Shown: positions 1-8,641, numbered from the stretch's first letter. The stretch is DNA of 64,000 nucleotides from Gammaproteobacteria bacterium HGW-Gammaproteobacteria-11 (GCA_002840055.1 PGZJ01000002.1:124001-188000); one strand, 5' to 3'. Notes: generated by a model not told the origin, from the letters alone. Program-made: numbers and translations.

Positions 1-329
1 AACAGGAAAGCACCCAGCAACTGGCGGCGGATATCCGTTTTCTGGCCGGTAGCCTGCTGGACGGTCAGTTGCCGTTGATCGAGGGCTGCATCCGCATCAA
101 GGTGTTACTCGACAACTATCAGGGTCCGGGACGCGACGATCCGGCATTTGCCGTGTTTGAACGTATCTATGATGACACTGCACATATCCCTACCCATCAG
201 GCCTGGAAAGACCTACCCGTGGCCGAACGACGCCTGCATGAACGGCGTATGGAGACACTGGAGCGGGATCACAAGGAATCGGTAGAGCAGGCTGCACGGT
301 TACTGGCCAAGGGTTTGGTTGGCCAGTAA
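1..329 (+). CDS. DUF2489 family protein, 3' end only
   Basis: The reading frame is open from the window edge (first full codon at base 3) to a TAA at 327-329, so only about the last 108 residues are present. The visible part contains the segment LIEGCIRIKVLLDNY, which I associate with the DUF2489 family of Pseudomonas; its function is unknown. The tail is charged and probably helical, rich in Glu, Arg and Lys. The last dozen codons and the stop lie inside a perfect 18-bp inverted repeat. The gene converges on the SDR gene 21 bases away. The family name rests on recognition of a short stretch, so it is only fairly secure. Confidence 0.6.
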   Translation, partial: QESTQQLAADIRFLAGSLLDGQLPLIEGCIRIKVLLDNYQGPGRDDPAFAVFERIYDDTAHIPTHQAWKDLPVAERRLHERRMETLERDHKESVEQAARLLAKGLVGQ

Positions 330-336
330 CCGTGCA
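293..336. repeat. Perfect 18-bp inverted repeat over the stop codon
   Basis: Bases 293-310 and 319-336 are exact reverse complements, separated by the 8-base loop GGGTTTGG. The TAA stop of the upstream gene (327-329) is in the right arm. There is no T-run on either side, so it is not a classical intrinsic terminator. It could act as a bidirectional pause or an mRNA 3'-end stabiliser between two converging genes. Confidence 0.85.
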
Positions 337-350
337 GATCAGGGGGCGGT

Positions 351-1133
351 TCAGACTACCGAGTTGCCGCCATCCACGGCAATGGCCTGACCGGTCACGT
401 GGCGTGAAGCCTCGGATGCCAGGTATACCGCCGTACCCTTGATATCTTCATCGCCGCCAATACGACCCAGCGGGGTACCCTGCTTGATCAGCTCCGTTAC
501 CTTTTCCAACCCCTTGGCCAGTTTGGTCGGGAAATAGCCCGGGCAGATAGCGTTGACGTTGATGTTGTAGGCGCCCCACTCACCCGCCAGCGCGCGCGTA
601 AGGTTGATGGCTGCTGCCTTGCTGGTGTTGTAGGCCACGGTAAAGATACCGGAATTGGCCCGGTTGCCCTTCAGGCCGGCAATCGAGGCGATATTGATGA
701 TCTTGCCGGATTGACGCGGAATCATGAAGCGGCGAGCCACTTCCTGGGCCATCAGGAAGCACACATCGACATTCAGCGTCATAACCTTCTGCCAGCCCTC
801 GTAGCTGTGCTCTTCAGCACGCTGACCCCAGGTAGTACCGGCGTTATTGATGAGGATATCGACGGTACCGAACTTGGCCTCAACCGCATCAACCAGGGTG
901 CCGATCGGATTGCTCTGCAGGTCACCCATGTCGCAGGCAATACCACCGGCCTCAATACCCTGGGTGGCCAGATCAGCGACCACTTGCTCCACTTCGGCCG
1001 CATTGCGGGCGCTGATGAACACCTTGGCGCCCTGTTCACCCAGCGCCTCAGCCATTTGCAGGCCAAGACCCTTGGTACCGCCAGTAATCAGGGCCACCTT
1101 GCCGGTCAGATCAAACAGTTGCTTGACGCTCAT
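351..1133 (-). CDS. SDR family oxidoreductase
   Basis: This 260-residue classical short-chain dehydrogenase has a Rossmann cofactor motif GGTKGLG at residues 18-24, NNAG at 96-99, and the catalytic set Ser150, Tyr168 and Lys172 (YNTSK). Such enzymes reduce or oxidise an alcohol/ketone pair with NAD(P)H. The 3-oxoacyl or sugar alcohol type is likely, but the substrate cannot be read from sequence. I chose the ATG at 1131-1133 because a GAGG ribosome site lies just upstream and the protein then starts at the usual distance from the glycine motif; a longer frame to 1202 has no such support. It stands alone on the minus strand between two plus-strand genes. Confidence 0.88.
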   Translation of the reverse strand: MSVKQLFDLTGKVALITGGTKGLGLQMAEALGEQGAKVFISARNAAEVEQVVADLATQGIEAGGIACDMGDLQSNPIGTLVDAVEAKFGTVDILINNAGTTWGQRAEEHSYEGWQKVMTLNVDVCFLMAQEVARRFMIPRQSGKIINIASIAGLKGNRANSGIFTVAYNTSKAAAINLTRALAGEWGAYNINVNAICPGYFPTKLAKGLEKVTELIKQGTPLGRIGGDEDIKGTAVYLASEASRHVTGQAIAVDGGNSVV

Positions 1134-1277
1134 ACAGAATCCTCGCTTTCTCATGAATATGACTTTTCGTGCCGGCATCATAGCGCTGACACTGCCAAGC
1201 ACCGACCATCAGTGATACGGGTGATATGCCAGCCTGCTCCAGTGTTATCATGCTCGCCCACTTTCATGGAGCCCATC

Positions 1278-1736
1278 ATGGCAGAGCACGACTTCAGGCG
1301 CACCCTGCTTTCCCCCGTCCATACGCTGATTGAATGCCGCACCTTGGCGGCCGGGCTGTATCAAGTCACAGGACAGGGCGGTGCGATTCAGCCCGGAGAC
1401 ACCCTGATCTGTACCGTCAAGGGTAGCCGTGATTTGCCGCTGCGCTTGAGCGTGGACAAGGTTCGCTGCCTGATCAACCCGCCGGGACAGTGGATTGCCT
1501 CCGCACGCGGACCGGATTTGCGTGGTCAATCGGTGCTGGGTTGGTCGATTCGCTGTGATGCCTGCGAGCGCGAACAGGCTTTCGAATTTCTCGCCCGCGA
1601 TCAGGACAGTCTGGATGCACGCACCACCAGAGCGGTTGAGCGCATCGCCGAACTGGGCTGGACGCCACACGGCGACAACCACCTGTGCCCGGCCTGCAGC
1701 CGCGCTCAGAACAGCAGCAACTGCTCACCGAGCTGA
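1278..1736 (+). CDS. Hypothetical protein with two CxxC pairs
   Basis: The predicted product is a 152-residue cytoplasmic protein with no signal peptide or membrane segment. It carries CDAC at residues 93-96 and CPAC at 137-140, 40 residues apart, which looks like a split zinc ribbon. I do not recognise a named function, though similar small proteins sit beside dinB in Pseudomonas as far as I recall. The start at 1278 is preferred because GGAG lies six bases upstream; an in-frame ATG at 1266 would contain that site. The last 31 bases overlap the 3' end of dinB on the opposite strand, a tail-to-tail overlap that may cause antisense effects between the two messages. Confidence 0.7.
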   Translation: MAEHDFRRTLLSPVHTLIECRTLAAGLYQVTGQGGAIQPGDTLICTVKGSRDLPLRLSVDKVRCLINPPGQWIASARGPDLRGQSVLGWSIRCDACEREQAFEFLARDQDSLDARTTRAVERIAELGWTPHGDNHLCPACSRAQNSSNCSPS

Positions 1737-2758
1737 CTGTAGTCGCTATCCAGCCGCACGCCGACACCAATCAGCCTGACCGGTCGCAGGCCCCGGGCAA
1801 AGGCCTGCTGACAGAGATCACGGTAGCCTTCCGGACTGATGGGTGCACCCGCCTGCTCCAGCGTAGTCTGGGTAAAATCGTGGAACTTCAGTTTGACGAA
1901 GGGCTTGCTGACCCGGTACTCGCCTTCCAGGCGCCCGAGGCGTTGGGCGAGTTTCTCCAGTAGCGGCGGCAAGGCGTCCAGACAGGCCTGCAGATCGGGT
2001 AAGTCCTGGTCATAGGTGTTTTCCACGCTGACTGACTGGCGACGGCTTTCAACCACCACCGGTCGCTCGTCAATACCCCGCGCCAATTGCCACAGGCGCT
2101 CACCAAAGCTGCCAAATTCACGCGCCAGGTCCTGCTTGCGCCAGGGCAGCAGCTCACCGCAGACGTCCACGCCAAGGCTTTTCAAGCGTGCCGCAGTGAC
2201 CCGACCAACACCGTGCAGACGCTCTACCGGTAAGGCTTTGACAAAGCCCTCGACTTCGTCCGGCAAAATCACCTTGAGGCCATCGGGCTTGTTCCACTCA
2301 CTGGCAATCTTGGCTAGAAACTTGTTCGGTGCTACCCCGGCCGACACGGTGATAGCCTGATCGGCAAACACTGCCTGACGAATTTCCTGCGCCATCAAGG
2401 TGGCACTGCCCCGGCACATCTGGCTGTCAGTCACATCGAGGTAGGCTTCATCCAGGGACAGCGGCTGTATCAACGGCGTGTAACGGGCAAAGATCGCCTG
2501 AATGGCCTGGGAGGCCTCACGATACACCGCCATGCGTGGCGGCACGATCAACAGGTCGGGGCAGCATTTTTTCGCATAGGCCGAGGCCATGGCAGAGCGT
2601 ACCCCATAGGCCCGCGCTTCGTAATTGCAGGTGGCAATGACGCCGCGCTTGCCGGGATCGCCACCCACGGCCAGCGGACGCCCACGCAGTCTTGGATCGT
2701 CGCGCATTTCGATCGCCGCGTAGAAACAGTCACAGTCGATATGAATAATCTTGCGCAC
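1706..2758 (-). CDS. dinB: DNA polymerase IV (Y family)
   Basis: The 350-residue product is a translesion DNA polymerase. It has the catalytic Asp8 in HIDCDCFYA and Asp103-Glu104 in SLDEAYLDV, the positions found in E. coli DinB, followed by helix-hairpin-helix (LHGVGRVTA) and little-finger regions. The start is a GTG at 2756-2758, giving the N-terminus usual for the family; the frame further upstream is unlike any DinB. The gene lies 40 bases downstream of a diguanylate cyclase on the same strand and is probably cotranscribed with it. I see no LexA box immediately in front, in contrast to umuDC 4 kb away. The C-terminal LLLF tail may hold the sliding-clamp contact. Confidence 0.95.
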   Translation of the reverse strand: MRKIIHIDCDCFYAAIEMRDDPRLRGRPLAVGGDPGKRGVIATCNYEARAYGVRSAMASAYAKKCCPDLLIVPPRMAVYREASQAIQAIFARYTPLIQPLSLDEAYLDVTDSQMCRGSATLMAQEIRQAVFADQAITVSAGVAPNKFLAKIASEWNKPDGLKVILPDEVEGFVKALPVERLHGVGRVTAARLKSLGVDVCGELLPWRKQDLAREFGSFGERLWQLARGIDERPVVVESRRQSVSVENTYDQDLPDLQACLDALPPLLEKLAQRLGRLEGEYRVSKPFVKLKFHDFTQTTLEQAGAPISPEGYRDLCQQAFARGLRPVRLIGVGVRLDSDYSQLGEQLLLF

Positions 2759-2798
2759 GTAAGTGCCCACGGACCTGCAGCATGAAAAGGGGTCAGGA

Positions 2799-4010
2799 TC
2801 AGGCGACGACGACCCGGTTTCGACCGGCCTGCTTACCCTCATACATGGCCTTGTCGGCCCGCTGTATTAGGGACTCAAGATCATCCTCGTCGGCCTGGCG
2901 CTCAACCACACCAGCCGTAGCGGTTATCTGGATGGACTGACCGGCGATCTCCATCGGTGCCGCCGCCAGGGCTTCAACAAAGCGCAGGGCAATCAGACCG
3001 GCTGCCTTCAGTGGTGTGTCGGGCAAGACTACCACAAACTCCTCGCCGCCCAGCCGCCCGAGAATATCGATACTGCGAAAGTTGTCTCGGCACACCTGCG
3101 CTACGCGCCTTAGCACCTCATCACCGGCCGAGTGCCCCCAGGTATCATTGACCCGTTTGAAGTGATCGAGATCCAGAAGACACAGACTCAAGGGCTTTCC
3201 GCTGCGCCGGATACGCTGCAACTCGTGCTCGAACAGGGCTTCATATTCGCGCCTATTGTTCAAGCCGGTCAGTGGGTCAGTGCTTGCTTGCAGTATCAAG
3301 GCTTCCTGCAGGCGACTGCGTTCCTCAACCTCCCGACGCAACAGGGCATTGACCTCCCTGGCTTCAACCAACAGGGCAAATTGCTGGCGCTGCAGCAGTT
3401 GGGTACGCAGTGCCGCCGCCCAGCCAGTGGCAATCGGCAACAGCAAAAAGACGAAGATGGACACCAGCTCAGCGGGCTGCTTTGGGTGCACCCAGTGCAC
3501 GGCCAGCAAGGTGCAGAAGACCATGTAAAAGGCCAGCCCGACTGACAACATCAACCGGTTGGGTATAAAGATCAGCAATGACATGAGCATGATCACTGTG
3601 ACCACCACCGACCAGGCAGCAATCTCCGGGCGCAGCGGATAAACCAGCATGAAACCGCTGATGCCAACCAGCATGGCCAGACTGATCCAGCGCCCCTGGG
3701 TCGCCAGCAAGGGCTGTTTGCGCACCGCAATAAACAACACGACCAGCAGCAGACTCACGCCTATGCGCATGGCCAGCAACAGATAGAACTCAATTACCGG
3801 ACCCAGGGCAACCAGATCAGGAATGGCAAAAAGTAATAACAAGCTGGCCCAGACCAGCAGCGCCCGTTGCAGCTGACGGCTGACAAGCAATTGATTGGTG
3901 CGCAGGTAGGCCTGTTCACTGTCGACATCAACGAATTCGCCAAACAACCGACCGAGCTGCCAGCGTGGCTGGGTCAGAACCTGCTGATGCTCATGTAGAC
4001 TCTGGTTCAT
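2799..4010 (-). CDS. Membrane diguanylate cyclase (second of tandem pair)
   Basis: The 403-residue protein has about six hydrophobic segments between residues 48 and 205, a short coiled region, then a GGDEF domain from about 240. The signature GGEEF is at 321-325 and an inhibitory RxxD site (RSID) at 312-315, so it should make cyclic di-GMP and be product-inhibited. The N-terminal membrane part is presumably a sensor of unknown signal. Its ATG overlaps the stop of the upstream cyclase by four bases (ATGA), indicating translational coupling. It resembles that neighbour throughout, including the GEF segment before the first helix, so the two are paralogues from a tandem duplication. dinB follows 40 bases downstream. 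Confidence 0.92.
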   Translation of the reverse strand: MNQSLHEHQQVLTQPRWQLGRLFGEFVDVDSEQAYLRTNQLLVSRQLQRALLVWASLLLLFAIPDLVALGPVIEFYLLLAMRIGVSLLLVVLFIAVRKQPLLATQGRWISLAMLVGISGFMLVYPLRPEIAAWSVVVTVIMLMSLLIFIPNRLMLSVGLAFYMVFCTLLAVHWVHPKQPAELVSIFVFLLLPIATGWAAALRTQLLQRQQFALLVEAREVNALLRREVEERSRLQEALILQASTDPLTGLNNRREYEALFEHELQRIRRSGKPLSLCLLDLDHFKRVNDTWGHSAGDEVLRRVAQVCRDNFRSIDILGRLGGEEFVVVLPDTPLKAAGLIALRFVEALAAAPMEIAGQSIQITATAGVVERQADEDDLESLIQRADKAMYEGKQAGRNRVVVA

Positions 4011-5188
4011 ACACTGATGACGCGGTTTCTGCCCGCCGCCTTGCCGTCATACAAGCCCTTGTCGGCCCGACGAATGACATCCTCAATATTGGTATCGTCA
4101 ACCTGTACCTCGGTCACGGCAAAAGTCGCGGTAAGCGTGATGGGTTGACCCTCATTGTCCAGCGGGGACTTTTGCAGACGCTCACGCAGGCGGTTGATCA
4201 CCTGCATGGCACTGTCGAGATCGGTATCGGGCAGCAACAGGATAAACTCCTCACCACCAAAACGGCCGACAATATCCGAGTGCCTGAGGGTATCAACAAA
4301 CAGATTGGCCACATGCTTCAGGGCCTGATCACCCAGATCGTGACCATACTGATCATTGATGCGCTTGAAGTGATCCAGGTCCAATACGCAGAGAGACAGC
4401 CGCGCGCCGTAGCGGCGCAACCTTTCCTGTTCACGGCGGAACAGCATTTCGTATTGCCGACGATTGAACAGTCCGGTGAGGGGGTCGGTGGTGGCTTGCC
4501 GTTTAAGCTCAACTTCAAGCTCTTCACGGCGCAGGATCTCTTCCTGCAAACTCTTGTTGATACGTACCGTCTCGTTCAGCATGGCAAATTGCCGGCGCTG
4601 GCCCCTTTGCAGACGAACCGCAGCCACATAACCGATGACCGAAGGCAGCATCAGTACAAATGCCAGTCCAATCAGAACGGAGACCGGTGGCTCCTTCAAG
4701 GCAATGCTGTAAACCGTGCCGACCAGACCAAAAAGCGCGGCAATGGCACTTTGGGTGGCACGGTTGGGTACAAAGATGAACAGGCTGATCAGCAAGATAC
4801 TGATGACACCGATGTTCCAACTGGTAATTTCCGGGCGCACGAAGAAAATCATGAACATGACCGGAAAGCCGATGATTTCAACAGCCGTGGTGGCTTGGCC
4901 GCCAGTTGCCAGCGCAGGCCTGCTTTTCAGGAAGAAAATGTAAACGGCGATAAAGAACGTGGATATCAGGCGCAAAGCAAATAACAGGTAAAAGCCTTCA
5001 GTGGCGCCCAACTGAATATAGTCGAGCACCCCGAACAGGATGACCAGCGTCCCCCACACCCACAGGGCCGTGATCAGAGATCGGGCTGTGGTCTTTTCTT
5101 CGTGCTGTCGGTAGGCCTGTTCCGTGGCCCGATCAATAAATTCGCCACGCCAAACGGACAAGGCGTAACGACTATCGGTTTTCTCCAT
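4007..5188 (-). CDS. Membrane diguanylate cyclase (first of tandem pair)
   Basis: The 393-residue product has the same design as its downstream neighbour: about six membrane helices (residues 36-195), a linker, then a GGDEF domain. GGEEF is at 311-315 and the I-site RHSD at 302-305, so it is predicted to be an active, feedback-inhibited cyclic di-GMP synthase. I chose the ATG at 5186-5188 because it is preceded by a G-rich ribosome site and matches the neighbour's N-terminus; the frame stays open further upstream to 5287 without homology. A hairpin (CGAGAC...GTCTCG, 5212-5228) sits in the leader, and a plausible promoter lies at 5288-5317. The pair overlaps by ATGA. Confidence 0.92.
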   Translation of the reverse strand: MEKTDSRYALSVWRGEFIDRATEQAYRQHEEKTTARSLITALWVWGTLVILFGVLDYIQLGATEGFYLLFALRLISTFFIAVYIFFLKSRPALATGGQATTAVEIIGFPVMFMIFFVRPEITSWNIGVISILLISLFIFVPNRATQSAIAALFGLVGTVYSIALKEPPVSVLIGLAFVLMLPSVIGYVAAVRLQRGQRRQFAMLNETVRINKSLQEEILRREELEVELKRQATTDPLTGLFNRRQYEMLFRREQERLRRYGARLSLCVLDLDHFKRINDQYGHDLGDQALKHVANLFVDTLRHSDIVGRFGGEEFILLLPDTDLDSAMQVINRLRERLQKSPLDNEGQPITLTATFAVTEVQVDDTNIEDVIRRADKGLYDGKAAGRNRVISV

Positions 5189-5287
5189 GGAAAACCCCCC
5201 ACCGGCTGGGTCGAGACGGACTGTCTCGTTATTTTTATGTTGTATCAATGATAGAACATCTTGGGCGCAAAGTAGATTAATGATCAT

Positions 5288-5317
5288 ACTATCCGCCTAC
5301 TAGCACTTTGATGTCAA
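5288..5317 (-). promoter_or_regulatory. Putative sigma-70 promoter for the cyclase-cyclase-dinB operon
   Basis: On the minus strand TTGACA (complement of 5312-5317) is followed after 18 bases by GATAGT (complement of 5288-5293). The -35 is consensus and the -10 matches at four of six bases. It lies about 100 bases ahead of the chosen start codon. Confidence 0.4.
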
Positions 5318-5404
5318 ACAAACTGCGTCACATTTCTGACATCACCTTGACGCCGCCTTTAAAATCTGTTCCCGGGGATAAAAAAATCTTTTCTCATCAA
5401 TCGC

Positions 5405-5432
5405 TTGACAGCTCAGCGCCAATGAGTAGAAT
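5405..5432 (+). promoter_or_regulatory. Sigma-70 promoter of the initiator tRNA gene
   Basis: TTGACA at 5405-5410, a 16-base spacer, and TAGAAT at 5427-5432 lie directly ahead of the tRNA. The bases after the -10 are GC-rich (GGCGCCC), the discriminator type linked to ppGpp/DksA control of stable RNA. Confidence 0.85.
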
Positions 5433-5444
5433 GGCGCCCTCAGA

Positions 5445-5521
<77 letters not shown>

Positions 5522-5528
5522 TATTAAA

Positions 5529-5566
5529 AACCGTCGAACGGATACTCTCCTTCGGCGGTTTTTTTT
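5529..5566 (+). terminator. Intrinsic terminator of the tRNA gene
   Basis: An imperfect stem ACCGTCGAACGG...CCTTCGGCGGT, with one wobble pair and one bulged C, is followed by a run of eight T (5559-5566). It begins eight bases after the tRNA CCA. Confidence 0.9.
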
Positions 5567-5670
5567 GCCAAAAATTCGTGCGCCTGCGGACAACTCAACT
5601 TGTCACCATTCACAGCTCAGGCCAGCGGACTATACTCACAAACACGCCCACCAGGACACTAGCCAAGCCC

Positions 5671-6441
5671 ATGCTGTTTCGCCTGACCTGCCTGATTCTG
5701 AGCCTGTACTGCATCACCCCTGCTCAAGCGGCGCCGGAAACCGACCCACAGACAACAACACTGGATTTTCTTGTCGCTGACGTCTGGCCCTGGGGCTATA
5801 TCAACGCTGCCGGGGAACAGGACGGCCTGATCGTCAACTTTGTGCGCCGATTTGCCGCCGAGGCAGAGCTGCCCTACAGCGTTCGCATTCTTCCGCATCA
5901 GCGGGTGCTGTCTGAGCTTCAACGCGGGCAACCTGGCCTCGCCATGTTATTTGAAAACCCTTACCTTGATGACTATGCCATCAGTCTGGGCGTAGTGCTG
6001 AATACCGACATCCTGTTGATACGCAAACATGGTGACAGCCAACCACCCAGCCTGGCTGCCCTGGCGGGTAAACCCGTTGGCTATATACGCGGAACCTACT
6101 ATGGCGAGGCCTTTGAACATGATCAGCAGATCATCAAAATACCCGTCAACAATCTGGATCAGGCCATCGACATGCTGCGCCTCGGGCGTCTTGATGCCAT
6201 GATGAGCAGTGACGTGGTCTTTCTGCACACCCTGGCTGCACTTGGCCTGAAGCCCGCTGACTACCAAAGCGTCGTCACCAGTGCAGGCCATCCCGCCCAC
6301 CTTTATCAATCTGCACAGCAAACCGACAGCGCCCTGACCCGGCGCCTGCAACAACACCTGCAAACCCTGCACGACAGCGGAGAGTTACTTGAGCTGTTTT
6401 ACCTGCCACAGGCTGATGAAGAGCGCTTGATCATCGAATAG
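5671..6441 (+). CDS. Periplasmic substrate-binding-domain protein (SBP family 3 type)
   Basis: The 256-residue product begins with a clear signal peptide (MLFRLTCLILSLY..., cut after AQA near residue 20). The rest looks like a two-lobed family 3 extracellular solute-binding protein, with recognisable segments PWGYINAAGEQDGL near the start and LGRLDAMMSSDVVF in the second lobe. There are no transporter permease or ATPase genes beside it, so it is an orphan that may feed a transporter elsewhere or act as a sensor; the ligand cannot be told. The ATG at 5671 is the only start that gives a proper signal peptide; the ribosome site is weak. It lies between the tRNA terminator and the LexA box of umuD. 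Confidence 0.8.
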   Translation: MLFRLTCLILSLYCITPAQAAPETDPQTTTLDFLVADVWPWGYINAAGEQDGLIVNFVRRFAAEAELPYSVRILPHQRVLSELQRGQPGLAMLFENPYLDDYAISLGVVLNTDILLIRKHGDSQPPSLAALAGKPVGYIRGTYYGEAFEHDQQIIKIPVNNLDQAIDMLRLGRLDAMMSSDVVFLHTLAALGLKPADYQSVVTSAGHPAHLYQSAQQTDSALTRRLQQHLQTLHDSGELLELFYLPQADEERLIIE

Positions 6442-6453
6442 GCCCGCTGTAAG

Positions 6454-6469
6454 CTGTATATCCATACAG
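6454..6469 (+). promoter_or_regulatory. LexA operator (SOS box) of umuDC
   Basis: CTGTATATCCATACAG matches the CTGT-N8-ACAG LexA consensus exactly and is almost a perfect palindrome. It lies 16 bases before the umuD start codon, so LexA bound here would block the promoter until DNA damage. Confidence 0.93.
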
Positions 6470-6485
6470 CAAAAGATCAGCCATC

Positions 6486-6917
6486 ATGCGCATTTCCCTG
6501 ATTGGCCCTGCGGCCAGCAACGGAGCAAGACTGCCGCTCTTTACCTGCCCGGTGCAGGCCGGCTTTCCCAGCCCCGCTGACGATTACCGAGAAACCTCCC
6601 TGTCACTAGATGAACTGGTAAACGTCCATGCCAGCCATACCTTTCTGCTGCGTGCTCAGGGCGACAGCATGCAGGACGCCGGCATTTACGATAATGACAT
6701 TCTGGTCGTCGACCGCGCTGCCCGGCCTCTGCCCGGCGATGTGGTAATTGCCTGTGTGCGCGGCGACTTTACCGTCAAGGTACTGACCTTCGAGGCTGGC
6801 CTGCCAGTACTGATGCCGGCCAACCCGCGCTACCAGCCGATCCGCATGCACAGCACCGACGAGCTGGAAATCTGGGGTGTGGTCAGCCACAGCCTGCACC
6901 GTCACCGTTTCCGTTGA
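6486..6917 (+). CDS. umuD: SOS mutagenesis protein UmuD
   Basis: The 143-residue product is an S24-family self-cleaving protein. The scissile bond is Ala25-Gly26 (VQAGFPSP), the nucleophile is Ser61 (GDSM) and the general base Lys98 (FTVKVL), closely matching the spacing in E. coli UmuD. RecA-induced cleavage gives UmuD', which joins UmuC to form DNA polymerase V. A perfect LexA box lies just upstream, and umuC follows nine bases after the stop, so the two are an SOS operon. A LexA-like repressor is excluded because there is no DNA-binding domain at the N-terminus. Confidence 0.96.
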   Translation: MRISLIGPAASNGARLPLFTCPVQAGFPSPADDYRETSLSLDELVNVHASHTFLLRAQGDSMQDAGIYDNDILVVDRAARPLPGDVVIACVRGDFTVKVLTFEAGLPVLMPANPRYQPIRMHSTDELEIWGVVSHSLHRHRFR

Positions 6918-6926
6918 GGCCATCCC

Positions 6927-8195
6927 GTGCCGGCGCCCCGCTTTGCCCTGGTTGATTGCAACAACTTTTACGTCAGTTGCGAGCGCCTGTTCCGCCCCGA
7001 TTTACGTGGCCTGCCCATCGTGGTGCTGAGCAACAACGATGGCTGCGTGGTCAGCCGCAGCAATGAAGCCAAGGCCCTGGGCGTCAAAATGGGCGTACCC
7101 TTCTTCGAGATCCGCGAGCTGATCGAACGCCATGGCATTGAAGTATTCAGCTCCAACTATGCGCTCTATGCCAATATTTCTGACCGGGTCATGTCCCGAC
7201 TTGCCGAACAGGTCCCCGCCATCGAGTGCTATTCGATTGATGAGGCCTTTCTTGACCTGAGCGGCCTGCCGCTGGATCTGCAGAACTTTGGTCAGAAAGT
7301 ACGGGATGATATCGGCCGCTGCGTCGGCATGCCGGTGTGTGTTGGCATTGCCCCGAGCAAGACGCTGGCCAAGCTGGCCAACTGGGCGGCAAAAAAGTGG
7401 ATCAAGACAGGCGGTGTGCTGGATCTGGGCGATCCGCAACGGCGTGACAAGTTGCTGGCGCTGGCGCCCGTCAGCGAAGTCTGGGGCGTAGGCAGGCGTT
7501 TGTCCGCCAGACTGGCCTTGATGGGCATCCATAGCGCCCGGGATCTGGCCTGCTATGACTTCAAGATGTTGCGCAAGGCCTTCAGCGTGAATCTGGAGCG
7601 CACCGCCCGCGAACTGAAGGGTGAAAGCTGCTTTGGCCTGGAGCACAGCCCCGAACCCAAGCAGATGATCGCCAGCACCCGCTCCTTCTCGCAGCGCTTG
7701 TTCGCCCAGCATGACCTGGCAGAGGCCCTGACCCTGTACACCTCACGTGCAGCGGAGAAGCTGCGGGCACAACACAGTCTGTGCCGGGTTGTGCATCTGT
7801 ATATCCGCACCGGGGTTTACACCACAGGCAGTCAAGCTCACCGCTACCAGGCCACCATCACCCTGCCCTACCCCAGCGCTGACAGCCGAGATCTGGTCAA
7901 GGCGGCACTGCAAGGCCTGGAATCCATCTACCGCCCCGGCCCGGCCTACGCCAAGGCTGGCATCATGTTGATGGATCTGATTCAGCCCGGGCAATACACC
8001 CCCGACCTGTTTCAGCCGGCACCGCGTCCCGGCAGCGACGCCGTGATGCAGGTCATGGATCAGATCAACCGCCACCAGGGTCGCGGCAGTATTCGCATCG
8101 GGCGGCTACGCGCCACACCGGACTGGAGCATGAAACGCGAGCATATGAGCCCGGGCTTTACCAGCCGCTGGGAGGACTTGCCGAAGGCGCGCTGA
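6927..8195 (+). CDS. umuC: DNA polymerase V catalytic subunit UmuC
   Basis: The 422-residue Y-family polymerase has catalytic Asp10 in [13 protein letters not shown] and Asp105-Glu106 in [12 protein letters not shown], then helix-hairpin-helix (VWGVGRR) and the C-terminal UmuC-specific extension. It copies across lesions in complex with UmuD'. The start is GTG, with GAGG eight bases upstream overlapping the umuD stop. It is full length. It should follow the same LexA control as umuD. With dinB at 1706-2758 the window holds two Y-family polymerases within 6.5 kb, one of them SOS-boxed and the other apparently not. Confidence 0.96.
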   Translation: MPAPRFALVDCNNFYVSCERLFRPDLRGLPIVVLSNNDGCVVSRSNEAKALGVKMGVPFFEIRELIERHGIEVFSSNYALYANISDRVMSRLAEQVPAIECYSIDEAFLDLSGLPLDLQNFGQKVRDDIGRCVGMPVCVGIAPSKTLAKLANWAAKKWIKTGGVLDLGDPQRRDKLLALAPVSEVWGVGRRLSARLALMGIHSARDLACYDFKMLRKAFSVNLERTARELKGESCFGLEHSPEPKQMIASTRSFSQRLFAQHDLAEALTLYTSRAAEKLRAQHSLCRVVHLYIRTGVYTTGSQAHRYQATITLPYPSADSRDLVKAALQGLESIYRPGPAYAKAGIMLMDLIQPGQYTPDLFQPAPRPGSDAVMQVMDQINRHQGRGSIRIGRLRATPDWSMKREHMSPGFTSRWEDLPKAR

Positions 8196-8214
8196 TATCC
8201 AGCCACTCACGCAC

Positions 8215-8490
8215 TCATGCTATCCCTTTGTTGACCCGGCACAGCATTAATCGATAAGACAGGATGACAATGGCAAGCAACAGAAAGCCGAACGCAGGAA
8301 GACACCAAACGAACGCTGCATCTGTGTATACGATGTGATTTTCCGCATCGTAGTAACGCCCCAGCTCATTGAATTCGATGCTCAGATACCGTTCATACCA
8401 GATCCAGAAGAAGAACACAGATAACAGCAGCGCGATAACCGCGCCAGGCGTGAGCACCCTAACAGGCCGTTCTGATTCTGCATTTTTCAC
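8215..8490 (-). CDS. Small membrane protein, unknown
   Basis: The predicted product is 91 residues with two hydrophobic stretches, roughly residues 17-32 and 61-79, separated by an acidic/aromatic loop (EFNELGRYYDAENH). I recognise no family. The GTG at 8488-8490 is chosen because GGAGG stands ten bases upstream (complement of 8501-8505); the longer start at 8523 has no ribosome site and would place GGAGG inside the gene. Base composition looks clearly poorer in GC than the genes around it, which may mean recent acquisition. It sits tail-to-tail with umuC and has no obvious operon partner. A chance frame is possible but the ribosome site argues against it. Confidence 0.55.
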   Translation of the reverse strand: MKNAESERPVRVLTPGAVIALLLSVFFFWIWYERYLSIEFNELGRYYDAENHIVYTDAAFVWCLPAFGFLLLAIVILSYRLMLCRVNKGIA

Positions 8491-8641
8491 AGGACTAACA
8501 CCTCCACAGATGCGCGCATCCATTCACTGATGCTGAGCAATATGTTTCAGGATACAGGCCAGCAACACGCTCGCCCCGGAGCAGCAATGCAACCCATGCC
8601 GTGCTCATAATACCGACTCAGCCAAGATTGAAGCGCGCTGC

